From Deltaproteobacteria bacterium (GTDB taxonomy: Bacteria > Desulfobacterota > GWC2-55-46 > DRME01), in contig DRME01000121.1 in the NCBI GenBank assembly GCA_011375175.1, positions 1 to 39,597 on the forward strand: a stretch of DNA of 39,597 bases. The letters are read 5' to 3'. The notes below the pieces were generated by a model. That model worked only from the letters and a program-made list of their open reading frames with translations. It was not told where the DNA came from and searched no databases. The translations under genes and the position numbers were made by a program. Shown here one piece after another: positions 26,181-33,642 of this stretch. The first letter of the stretch is position 1. Each line of letters begins with the position of its first letter.

Positions 26181-27538
26181 CGGAGCGCGGAATAAGAGAG
26201 TCGGTCCTGAGAAGCCTCAACGCGGCGCTCATAAGCCGCAAGCTATACCCCCCGGGACACCCTTCCACCACGGCCCCGGCCGTCAAGGCCCACGACCAGC
26301 TCAAGGCGCTGCTCGAAAGCTCCGGCACCGTGACAGTCGGCTTCGTCGACGACACGCTCGTCTTCGACGACACGCCCATGGTCGACGCCGAGCAGTCCTT
26401 CCCGGACCTCGTCGGGCTGCTGAGGGAGCGGCGCATCGCGACGATCCGTTTCAAGAAGGGTCTGGAAGCGGCCGAGCTCCGGGGCTTCGTCGAGAAGGTC
26501 ACCGCCGCGCAGGCGCCGGAGGGGGAGGAACTCGCCCACGCCCTCCGCGCAGCGGGGATCGCGCACGTAGAGGTCAAGGGCGAAGAGGAGACGGGCAGCC
26601 TGCTCAGGGTCTACAACGAAGCCATCGAGCTCGTCAGGGACGTGATGGCCCAGGTGCGGCTTGGCCGCATCCCGGAATCGGCCCCCGTAAAGGCCCTGGC
26701 CGACGAGATGGCGCGGGCCGTCTTCTCCGACCACAGCGCCATGCTCGGCCTGGCCATGATAAAGAACTACGACGATTACCTCTACAACCACTCGGTAAAC
26801 GTCTCAATCGTGGCCCTCTCCCTCGCCAACTACATGGACCTGGCCGACGACGAGGTCCACATGGTCGGCGTGGGCTCCCTGCTCCACGACATAGGCAAGA
26901 CCGGCGTGGCCGAGGAGATCATAAAGAAGGCCGGCAACCTGAGCAGCGAGGAGTGGGAACTCGTAAAACAGCATCCCGTTCTGGGCTCGCGCATAACCGA
27001 ACAGATGGAGAACGTGGACGAGACGGTGGCGAGGATAATCTACGAGCACCACATAAACCACGACCGCTCCGGCTACCCGGCGGCCCGCGGGACCGTGCAC
27101 CCGCTGAGCATGTTCGCCTCCATCGCCGACGTCTACGACGCCCTCACCACGCTTCGCGTCTACCAGCGGCCATACACGCCCCACGAGGCCGTGAAGATAA
27201 TGAAGGGCCTGGCGGGCAGGAAGTTCGAACCCGCCAAGCTGCGCGCCTTCCTCGACCTCATCGGCATATATCCGGTGGGCACCATGGTGAGGATATCGAC
27301 GGGAGAGGTGGCCGTGGTCACGGCCGTAAGCCACCTGGCGAGCGAGGCGCCGTCGGTGAAGGTCATCTACGACAGGGAGGGAAAAGAGCTGGAGAGGCCG
27401 GCGCAGATGGAGCTGCGTCCGCGAAACGAGGGCGGGCCCTACGTGGTCTGCGCCGTCGAACCCATCTCGCGCAACATCGACATAGGCGCCTTCTTCGAGA
27501 AGGAAAGCGGCGAAGACGACGCGGGAGAGCCACGCTGA
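26177..27538 (+). CDS. HD-GYP cyclic-di-GMP phosphodiesterase, coupled to the HEAT protein
   Basis: 453 residues, cytoplasmic. N-terminal domain about 5-135 is related to that of the upstream HEAT protein (YPPGHP motif). HD-GYP domain about 190-370: NHSVNVSIVALSLANYM, SLLHDIGKTG (HD pair), HPVLGSRI, HHINHDRSGYP (GYP triplet) and ADVYDALTT, so metal-dependent c-di-GMP hydrolysis is expected. The C-terminus (about 385-453) looks like the small beta region often found after HD-GYP. The start codon overlaps the upstream stop. Repeat R6 starts 12 bp after its stop. Confidence 0.92.
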   Translation: MTERGIRESVLRSLNAALISRKLYPPGHPSTTAPAVKAHDQLKALLESSGTVTVGFVDDTLVFDDTPMVDAEQSFPDLVGLLRERRIATIRFKKGLEAAELRGFVEKVTAAQAPEGEELAHALRAAGIAHVEVKGEEETGSLLRVYNEAIELVRDVMAQVRLGRIPESAPVKALADEMARAVFSDHSAMLGLAMIKNYDDYLYNHSVNVSIVALSLANYMDLADDEVHMVGVGSLLHDIGKTGVAEEIIKKAGNLSSEEWELVKQHPVLGSRITEQMENVDETVARIIYEHHINHDRSGYPAARGTVHPLSMFASIADVYDALTTLRVYQRPYTPHEAVKIMKGLAGRKFEPAKLRAFLDLIGIYPVGTMVRISTGEVAVVTAVSHLASEAPSVKVIYDREGKELERPAQMELRPRNEGGPYVVCAVEPISRNIDIGAFFEKESGEDDAGEPR

Positions 27539-27550
27539 GCCGCCGAGGGG

Positions 27551-27730
27551 ACCCTGGGGGAAACTTTCTGTAGAAAGTTTCCCCCAGACCCCCTTCAAAG
27601 ACTTTCAATGCGAGTTGGTTTCCCCCTGTTTTGCCAGGCAAAACAGGGGGAAACCAACTCGCATTAAAAGTTTTTGGAGGGAGTCTGAGGGAACCTTTTT
27701 ACAAAAAGGTTCCCTCAGTATAATTAATCA
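27551..27730. repeat. R-family hairpin repeat, copy R6
   Basis: Hairpin CTGGGGGAAACTTTC with complement (27554-27587), flank CTTCAAAGACTTTCAAT, perfect 26-bp central stem with one-base loop (27610-27662), flank ATTAAAAGTTTTTGGAGGG, third hairpin CTGAGGGAACC with complement (27685-27718), and the terminal TAATTAATCA. Nearly identical to R1 and R5. It lies between convergent genes, 12 bp beyond the HD-GYP stop. Confidence 0.88.
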
Positions 27731-27971
27731 GGGTTTCCTAATATTATCGGGCGGTCGGTGAGAAACTTTACACCAGGCGTTTGGTCTCTCAACAGGCGGC
27801 GGCGTGGGCGTAGAGGCGGGAGGTGCGTCGGCTGGTGTGACGGGAGGCGGTCTTTGTGAAGTGTCGATGGGCGGTCGGGCCCGGCGCAAGGGGGGAGTCC
27901 GTAGATGGGGGTCCCGGGCTACATCGGCGGGAGGGCGGCGGCGTCTCTGCTCCGGCGCCGCCGCCCTCGTC
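27731..27971. other. Non-coding gap with a GC hairpin after the cytochrome operon
   Basis: About 240 bp between repeat R6 and the last cytochrome gene with no convincing gene. A perfect 13-bp hairpin (GAGGGCGGCGGCG at 27931-27943 and its complement at 27956-27968) lies three bases beyond the cytochrome stop codon. It lacks a T-run, so it may protect the operon's 3' end or assist Rho-type termination rather than act alone. Confidence 0.5.
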
Positions 27972-29510
27972 TCACCTATTCTTCCTTGCGCTCCAGAGCC
28001 AGGCCACCTCGACACCGAGGACCACCAGCGCGATGATGGCCGGCCAGAGGTAGAGTTCGGCCCCCACCGTGGGCTTGAGGAGGAGCCAGTACCAGGTGGT
28101 CATGACGTGTTTGGAGCCCTCTTCCTGGTTGGAGCCGTCCCATGCGGCGAAGGCGATGGGGATGTACTTGCCCGGCGTGAACTGAAGATCTTTCTCCTTG
28201 TCGTCGGTCTGTAGCGGCCGTTTCATCACGACCCGCCACGTGCCCTTGTCGTAGGCGCTCTTGAAGGTGAGGCCCGCCTCTGCGGGGTCGCGTTCCTCGA
28301 GGTTGTCTATGCCCGTTCCGTTGAGGAGCTTCAGCGTCGGAGACTCTCCCTCGCCGGCGGCGCTCTGCCAGAACCAGATGTTGACCGGGTTGGAAGGGTC
28401 TCCCATGCCGAAGTAGGGCTTCTCGCTGCTCTTTACGGTGACGGGGAACTGCACGGCCACGCCGTCGACGAAGACGTCGCCGTCGGCTATCTCAATGGCC
28501 TTGGCGTCGCCGGGCAGGCTCCTGGTCCTGTCGTCCCACTCGATGAGCAGCGCAATCTCCTTCTCGTTGAAGAGCGCCTTGGCCGAGATGGAGTTGAGCG
28601 ACGGCGTGAAGTGTCTCTCCTCGGCGATTATCTGGGGGACCATGTAGAAGCTCACGTACTGGGCCTGGTCCCATGCCGGGTCGTTGGGGTCATCGGGCAG
28701 GGGCCCCTCTACGAGCGTGCCCTGGATGACCGTGTTGTCGCCGGGCTTCTTGTAGGGGGCGTCGAGCGAGGCCACATAGTTGGCCACGTGCCAGCGGTCC
28801 TCCTCGGAGAGCTTCTTGGTGCTCGCCGGGTCGGCGAAGCTTGGCATCTGGGTGCCGGGGATGCCTACGGTCACGCGGTAGAATATGTCCTTGGGGTCGT
28901 TGCTGACCCTGAAGGACCAGCCCTTGGTGAGGTTTCGGGGCCAGGTGCGGAAACCGAGGTCGTCCTTGAGTTTCTTGGTGGCGTCGCCGCGGCCGGCCTC
29001 GCCGTGGCACTCGGCGCAGAGGTCCTTGAATATCTTCTCTCCCTTTGCTATGGACTCCGGCGAGCTCGGTATCTGGCCGCTCACGTCGACCGGCGGCTTC
29101 TCCGGGTCCTCGAACTCGGCGAAGGTCTTGATATAGGCGATGACGTCCCATATCTCCTGGTCGGTGAGCATGTCGCCCCAGCCGGGCATGGAGGAGTCGT
29201 TCATGCCCGTCCAGCCGACGATATGGTTCTTTGCCATCTCGCCCTTGACCATGTTGTAGAAGTCCTGGTCGCTGGGGACCATCTCGTCGAAGGGCGTGGT
29301 CTTGAACTTGTAGAGGCCGAAGGTGAAGTCCCGCGGCGGGGGGTTGAGCGTCTCGGCCGCCGGACCGTCGCCCATGCCTTCCTCGCCGTGGCACCACCAG
29401 CAACGCTTGTCGTATATCTCCTTGCCCCTGTTTACGTCGCCCTTGGCCGCCAGAGCCAGCCCGGGAAGCACCGTCAGTATAAAGGCGAGTATGATGACTC
29501 TATTCTTCAT
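27972..29510 (-). CDS. Dihaem cytochrome c with C-terminal EB_dh-type haem-b domain
   Basis: 512 residues. Signal peptide about 1-22. Two class I-like cytochrome c domains: CWWCH at 37-41 with distal candidate Met in SSMPGW (about 108), and CAECH at 165-169 with QMPSF (Met222). Residues about 265-475 resemble the ethylbenzene-dehydrogenase/DMSO-reductase type II gamma-subunit fold that binds haem b (LLIEWDDRTR, AVQFPVTV, WFWQS, WRVVMKRPL). A C-terminal helix (about 486-506) anchors it, with the domains outside. It is the last gene of the CydA-like operon, 50 bp after its neighbour. No molybdoenzyme subunit lies nearby, so the domain may serve as an electron wire to the oxidase; inference. Confidence 0.85.
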   Translation of the reverse strand: MKNRVIILAFILTVLPGLALAAKGDVNRGKEIYDKRCWWCHGEEGMGDGPAAETLNPPPRDFTFGLYKFKTTPFDEMVPSDQDFYNMVKGEMAKNHIVGWTGMNDSSMPGWGDMLTDQEIWDVIAYIKTFAEFEDPEKPPVDVSGQIPSSPESIAKGEKIFKDLCAECHGEAGRGDATKKLKDDLGFRTWPRNLTKGWSFRVSNDPKDIFYRVTVGIPGTQMPSFADPASTKKLSEEDRWHVANYVASLDAPYKKPGDNTVIQGTLVEGPLPDDPNDPAWDQAQYVSFYMVPQIIAEERHFTPSLNSISAKALFNEKEIALLIEWDDRTRSLPGDAKAIEIADGDVFVDGVAVQFPVTVKSSEKPYFGMGDPSNPVNIWFWQSAAGEGESPTLKLLNGTGIDNLEERDPAEAGLTFKSAYDKGTWRVVMKRPLQTDDKEKDLQFTPGKYIPIAFAAWDGSNQEEGSKHVMTTWYWLLLKPTVGAELYLWPAIIALVVLGVEVAWLWSARKNR

Positions 29511-29560
29511 AGGCCCGTAACCATCCTTAAGAATTTTTTAAAGTTCCTTGCTGGAGGCCG

Positions 29561-30319
29561 TCACTCCCAGGCCCTCGGCACGTTGCCGGTGTAGTCGTAT
29601 ATGAAAAGAATGGCCTTCCATATCTCTTCCTCGCTGAGGAAGTCCTGCCATATGGGCATGGAAGACATCCAGGGGGTCGACTCCTTGGGCAGCCCGGGAC
29701 CTCCGGTGGCTATCCTCCAGAAGACGAAGGACTCCTGGAGCTGGGCTATGGTGTCCTTGCCCTGGAAGGGGAGCGGCAGGGGATTGAAGCCCTGTGCGTA
29801 GTGGCCCTTGCCGCCGAGCTTGTCGCCGTGGCAGAAGTAGCAGTTCTTGAAGTAGATCTCGCCGCCCTCGCGCACGAGCTCCTTGAAGCGCTCGGGGTCT
29901 TCCTTCTCGACCTTGCGCAGCGGGTTCTCGAGCTTGGCGAGGTTGTAGGACTTGCCGTAGGCCTTCATCGACGACGGCGGCGCCGGATGGGTGGAGCGCA
30001 GCTCCACCGGCGCCTGGTAGGTGGGCTTGACCTGGTTGTAGGTGATGTAGGCGGCCACGAGCGGCACTATGATGAAGACCACGTTGCGAATGAGCCACTT
30101 GTCGGGGTCCTCGACGAGCGCCTTTATGGGGCCGAAGAGCTCGCGGGTGCTCTCCTCGGTGGCCGTCATGGCCAGGAGGATGGTGATCACCGCGAAGAAC
30201 ATGTACATGAGTATGAGGCTCGACGGGATGGGTTTGCCCATCAGGTAGTAAGGCGCCTGGAAGATCCCGTATGCGATCAGGACGTATATTACGAACTGGA
30301 GCAGTTTCGGTATTTTCAT
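29561..30319 (-). CDS. Membrane-anchored monohaem cytochrome c
   Basis: 252 residues. Three N-terminal helices (about 7-26, 33-51, 78-96), then a periplasmic cytochrome c domain with CYFCHGDKLGGKG (haem Cys160, Cys163, His164) and a distal candidate Met in WMSSMPIW. The multi-helix anchor differs from simple cytochrome subunits and suggests a structural role in a membrane complex. It lies 13 bp after the dihaem gene and 50 bp before the EB_dh gene. No named family is recognised. Confidence 0.85.
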   Translation of the reverse strand: MKIPKLLQFVIYVLIAYGIFQAPYYLMGKPIPSSLILMYMFFAVITILLAMTATEESTRELFGPIKALVEDPDKWLIRNVVFIIVPLVAAYITYNQVKPTYQAPVELRSTHPAPPSSMKAYGKSYNLAKLENPLRKVEKEDPERFKELVREGGEIYFKNCYFCHGDKLGGKGHYAQGFNPLPLPFQGKDTIAQLQESFVFWRIATGGPGLPKESTPWMSSMPIWQDFLSEEEIWKAILFIYDYTGNVPRAWE

Positions 30320-30332
30320 ATGGGACCTCTCT

Positions 30333-31148
30333 CTACTTTGATTGCGCCAGGAGCTGCACGACGAGTTCGAGCTCTCCTGCCGTCATCTGATCCTTGTAGG
30401 TGTCGGGCATCATGCCCGCAGGGTAGCCTTCGGCCACATCGGCGTTGGGGTCGATGATGGCCCGCCTGATGTAGGACTCGTCCCTCTCGGCGCCTATGGA
30501 GCTGAGGTCGGGTCCTATCTCCCCGCCCTTGCCCCCTATCTTGTGGCAGGCGTTGCAGCCGTACTTGGCCACGGCCTCCTCGCCGGTGGCGGCCGGCGCC
30601 GCAGCGGCCTCTTCCTCGCCGCCGCCTTCTTCGGGTGTCCCCTCCGGTATCTTGACGGTCACCTCCTGGCCCGCCATGTCCTGGAGGTAGGCTATGACGG
30701 CCCGCAGCTCGGCCTCGTTGAGCCCGATGGCCCCGGTGGAGACGTCGGGCATGGGGCTCTCCGTGTCGTTGGTGCCGGTGACGCCGAAGCCGGCCACCAC
30801 GTAGGCCGAGGGGTTGACCATGGATTCGTAGATGTACTCTTCGGCGTTGGTGGCCTCGCCCTTGTAGCGCTCGTCGGCGAGCCTCTCGGCCGCCACCACC
30901 GCCACCTGATCCAGGAGCGGGGCCCTCCCGCCCACGGGGTTGTGGCAGAGCTCGCAGGTGCCCTTGCCGTGGTATACCTTCTCGCCCAGGGCTATGAACT
31001 GGTCCATGGTCATGGCCCCGAGGTCGAGGACCTCCTCCTTGGGCGGCGGCGCGGGGTTTATGGGCGGAATGTACTTGTCGGCGAATATCGTGTAAAACCA
31101 GATTACGACGACACTGAAGATTATTACCTGAAGGAAGTTCTTCATCAA
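30333..31148 (-). CDS. Membrane-anchored dihaem cytochrome c
   Basis: 271 residues. One N-terminal helix (about 5-22), then two haem domains: CELCH at 65-69 with PMPDVS, and CNACH at 198-202 with a distal candidate Met in AGMMPDTY. They are joined by an acidic Ala/Glu linker (about 170-190). It resembles the dihaem electron-input subunits of membrane oxidases (CcoP-like layout). It starts six bases after the CydA-like gene stop, so it is most likely the direct electron donor to that protein; inference from position. Confidence 0.87.
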   Translation of the reverse strand: MMKNFLQVIIFSVVVIWFYTIFADKYIPPINPAPPPKEEVLDLGAMTMDQFIALGEKVYHGKGTCELCHNPVGGRAPLLDQVAVVAAERLADERYKGEATNAEEYIYESMVNPSAYVVAGFGVTGTNDTESPMPDVSTGAIGLNEAELRAVIAYLQDMAGQEVTVKIPEGTPEEGGGEEEAAAAPAATGEEAVAKYGCNACHKIGGKGGEIGPDLSSIGAERDESYIRRAIIDPNADVAEGYPAGMMPDTYKDQMTAGELELVVQLLAQSK

Positions 31149-31154
31149 CGCCCC

Positions 31155-33017
31155 CTACTGCTCGGCCTGCTTAGTGGCGCTAAGCTGGCTCAGCCAGAAT
31201 ATGAATATGACTATGGCCATGAATATTATGGTGCTCACCGAGACGACCTTGGCCGCGTAGCCGATGGTGGGAGTGAAGGCGTCGGGCGAGTTGTCCCTCA
31301 TGACCGTGTAGACGTGCCAGTGCTGCCTTATGCCCGAGCGGACAAAGCCCATAAGCCCCATGAGCCAGGTGAAGGAGACGGCCAGCAGAAAGAGCGCGTA
31401 CTGGCTGCGGGCCGGCATCTTGCCCCAGCGCAGCGGCCCCACTTCCTTGGCGCCCTTGTACATGAGGACGTCGATGACCATGACCGATATGATCACCACC
31501 AGGGTCGAGAGGACCTGCGGCACGCTGGAGGCGACCTTGTAGACCGTGTTCGTGAAGTAGCCGTAGTAGACGCCGAGCATCATGATGTTGATGATGGCGG
31601 CCGTGAAGATGCCTATCTGCAGGCCGTTTCCAAAGGGGGCCCAGCCCACGGTGGGCACCTTGTTGGTCCTGCGGTAGAGGAGGAAGCTCAGGAAGGTGAA
31701 GAGTATCATGACGTTGACGGCCGTGTTCTTGGCGGGCATGATGCCGAGGGGGCCGAGGAAGGGATGGTACTGGCCTCCCAGGGCCTTGAGCTCCCAGGGC
31801 TTGAGAATGAGCGTGTGGGGGGTGAACCAGACGAGGAAGCAGACGACGATGGTGAAGGCGATGTACTTTATGAACTTCGTGTAGCGGTAGGCGCCCTCGC
31901 TCCTCTCCATGCCGCACCAGAGGTAGTAGTTGGCCGACAGGAAGAGCGCGCCGATGAGCACGGCCTGGATGATGAAGAGCCAGGCGAAGACACCTCCCAT
32001 GAGCGTTATGCCCATCTGCTGGCTGTATGCGTAAATCTCGGCCGTGAGCCAGTAGCCGGCGAAGGGCAGCGGCAGGAGCGCCGCGATGGCTATGAAGTTC
32101 GCCGTGTAGCCCATCCAGTCGTAGTGGGCCCTCTGCTCCTCGGTGCGGGCCGCGAGGAACTTGTAGGCCGCGTAAGCGCCCACTATGGAGCCGCCGTAGG
32201 CCACGTTGGCCACCACGCGATGGAGGTTTATGGGGTTCCAGAGGTGGTTGTGTATGGCGTGCCAGACGTTGCCCTCGAAGGTCCCGTCGGCGGCCACGCC
32301 GTGGGGGCTCATCATGAAGGTGACCCAGGCGTTGGCGAAGAACATGAGCATGGTGCCCACGGCGTTGAGCAGAAGTCCGATGGTCAGGTGGACCCACTTG
32401 CGGAAGCCGTACTTCAAGGCGTGCCAGCCGTAATAGTATATGTAGAGACAGGCGCTCTCGCCGAAGAAGAGGAAGGCGTAGGCCAGCATGGTGGAGCCGA
32501 AGATATCGGTCATGTACCCCATGAACTGGGGATAGAAGACGAAGAGGGTGAATGCGAGAAGCCCTCCGAGGATGGCCGTCACCGAGTAGGCCGTAAGGCT
32601 CACCTTGATGAACTCGTAGGCCATCTTGTCGTACCGCTCGTCCTTGGTGGCCATGCCTATGGCCTCAATGATGAAGACGAAGATGGGGACGGCGAGCACG
32701 AAGGCGGCGAACCACAGATGAAGCTGCGCCACCACCCAGGCGAGCACCCTGCCGTTTATGCCCTTTATCTGGGGATAGTCCTCGGGCTTGAGTTTGGGCG
32801 CGGGGCCGTAGACCCGTTCCACCGGCTCGGCCGGATGAGCGGCCTCCACACCGGCGTCGCCGCCGCCGCCACCGCCGGCCCAGGCGTATCCGGAAGCCGA
32901 GTCCGGCGTCGGCGCGGACGGCATCATCGCCGGCGCGACAAGGCAGGCGAGCAGGACGAAGAGGGCCGTGAGGGCGAGCTTCTTCTTCGCGAGTTTTGCT
33001 GTGAAGGGCAGATTCAT
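31155..33017 (-). CDS. Divergent CydA-superfamily oxidase subunit (no CydB partner)
   Basis: 620 residues, longer than E. coli CydA (522), with an extra N-terminal helix and a Gly-rich linker (about 48-53). By-eye alignment to CydA: His100 (AQLHLWFA) fits the b595 ligand His19; Glu187 (FFGESAC) fits Glu107; His266 (NLHRVVANVAYGGS) fits the b558 ligand His186; RQHW (564-567) fits the RQPW motif. The positions of Glu99 and Glu445 appear as Ala and Ser, and no clear Met393 equivalent was found. Extra histidines cluster at WHAIHNH (252-258). This fits the cytochrome-c-associated CydA clades rather than quinol oxidases. The ATG at 33017 has AAGGAG seven bases upstream. Reaction unproven. Confidence 0.82.
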   Translation of the reverse strand: MNLPFTAKLAKKKLALTALFVLLACLVAPAMMPSAPTPDSASGYAWAGGGGGGDAGVEAAHPAEPVERVYGPAPKLKPEDYPQIKGINGRVLAWVVAQLHLWFAAFVLAVPIFVFIIEAIGMATKDERYDKMAYEFIKVSLTAYSVTAILGGLLAFTLFVFYPQFMGYMTDIFGSTMLAYAFLFFGESACLYIYYYGWHALKYGFRKWVHLTIGLLLNAVGTMLMFFANAWVTFMMSPHGVAADGTFEGNVWHAIHNHLWNPINLHRVVANVAYGGSIVGAYAAYKFLAARTEEQRAHYDWMGYTANFIAIAALLPLPFAGYWLTAEIYAYSQQMGITLMGGVFAWLFIIQAVLIGALFLSANYYLWCGMERSEGAYRYTKFIKYIAFTIVVCFLVWFTPHTLILKPWELKALGGQYHPFLGPLGIMPAKNTAVNVMILFTFLSFLLYRRTNKVPTVGWAPFGNGLQIGIFTAAIINIMMLGVYYGYFTNTVYKVASSVPQVLSTLVVIISVMVIDVLMYKGAKEVGPLRWGKMPARSQYALFLLAVSFTWLMGLMGFVRSGIRQHWHVYTVMRDNSPDAFTPTIGYAAKVVSVSTIIFMAIVIFIFWLSQLSATKQAEQ

Positions 33018-33114
33018 ACAAACACTCCTTGTATTGATAAATGACATCTGCTGCCGTCTCCGGACGCGTCCGGCCTGCGGGCCGCCCGAGCGCAGGCGCC
33101 GCCCGAGCACGCCT

Positions 33115-33228
33115 TCACCCGTGATAGATGAAGGTGAGCCCCTGGGCGTTGAAGAGCGCCACGTTGAGAAGCAGGAAAGCCACCAGCGAAGCCCCGAGGC
33201 CGATGAGAAATCCGATAATGGTCTTCAT
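33115..33228 (-). CDS. 37-residue single-helix protein upstream of the CydA-like gene
   Basis: MKTIIGFLIGLGASLVAFLL opens one hydrophobic helix (about 3-26), followed by FNAQGLTFIYHG and a stop. AGGGAG lies six bases before the ATG. It is 97 bp upstream of the CydA-like start on the same strand. Size and position recall the micro-subunits CydX/CbdX of bd oxidases, though no sequence relation is claimed. Codon use and Shine-Dalgarno support a real gene. Confidence 0.7.
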   Translation of the reverse strand: MKTIIGFLIGLGASLVAFLLLNVALFNAQGLTFIYHG

Positions 33229-33254
33229 TCGTCTCTCCCTGGAATGTTCTTTGT

Positions 33255-33353
33255 TTAGTGGTGTCCGAGAAACCAGTAAAACAGGTAGATGACCGCGACG
33301 AGGACCGTCACGAACAGGATCGGACCGGCTTTACCCGAGCTGTTTTCAGCCAT
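33255..33353 (-). CDS. 32-residue single-helix protein, first gene of the oxidase operon
   Basis: MAENSSGKAG, then a helix (PILFVTVLVAVIYLFYWFLG) and HH at the end. GGGGGAGAG precedes the ATG. It lies 26 bp upstream of the 37-residue gene, so the two small proteins appear to open the operon. In the leader, a GC hairpin (CCGGGCC at 33375-33381, GGCCCGG at 33386-33392) precedes it. Possible oxidase micro-subunit; function unknown. Confidence 0.68.
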   Translation of the reverse strand: MAENSSGKAGPILFVTVLVAVIYLFYWFLGHH

Positions 33354-33422
33354 CGGCTCTCCCCCTTTGCAGGACCGGGCCGCTCGGCCCGGCTATGGTT
33401 GGAATGGAGCTAAAGCTTGCTA

Positions 33423-33461
33423 TTGACAAGAGCATGCCGATGGATTAGCTTATTGGCATGC
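33423..33461 (+). promoter_or_regulatory. Palindromic regulatory region of the divergent 35-residue gene
   Basis: GCATGCC (33432-33438) and GGCATGC (33455-33461) are inverted. As plus-strand RNA they extend to a 12-bp stem through three G-U pairs, with a six-base loop, and the start codon of the 35-residue gene lies within the right arm. TTGACA (33423-33428) with a 17-base spacer leads only to a weak -10 (TAGCTT). The same DNA may be an operator between this gene and the oxidase operon. The two readings (RNA hairpin or operator) cannot be separated here. Confidence 0.35.
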
Positions 33462-33565
33462 TTAAAAACTGGAAACCGGGACCGGTGGACGTCGTGATTA
33501 TTGTCGGGGCGGTGGTGAACCTGATAGTGATAGCACTGATCGTGGTGTACCATTTCACGAGGTGA
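33458..33565 (+). CDS. 35-residue single-helix protein, divergent from the oxidase operon
   Basis: MLKNWKPGPVDVVIIVGAVV begins a protein with one helix (about 10-31) and a short basic tail (YHFTR). There is no clear Shine-Dalgarno, and the ATG lies in the palindrome at 33432-33461. The residue pattern (WKPGP followed by a clean helix) looks protein-like, but at this length chance cannot be excluded. If real, it is the only plus-strand gene in the last 12 kb. Confidence 0.45.
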   Translation: MLKNWKPGPVDVVIIVGAVVNLIVIALIVVYHFTR

Positions 33566-33642
33566 GGCGCATATCCGCCACCGATAAAGACGACCCCCTC
33601 CTCCGAAAAGCCCCTTTCGTATAACAATCGGACAATCCGATG

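Noticed and set aside
27728-28015. Pro/Arg-rich 95-codon minus-strand frame after the cytochrome operon
   Set aside because: Low-complexity composition, overlaps the last cytochrome gene and the GC hairpin, no Shine-Dalgarno.
31155-33017. Canonical cytochrome bd quinol oxidase (cydAB)
   Set aside because: No cydB, Glu445 and Glu99 positions changed, extra helix, and c-type cytochromes in the operon; called CydA-superfamily only.
30342-33044. 900-codon plus-strand open frame opposite the cytochrome operon
   Set aside because: Antisense to three genes with haem motifs and Shine-Dalgarno sites; composition (His, Glu, Gly, Val rich) is a codon shadow of membrane-protein genes.
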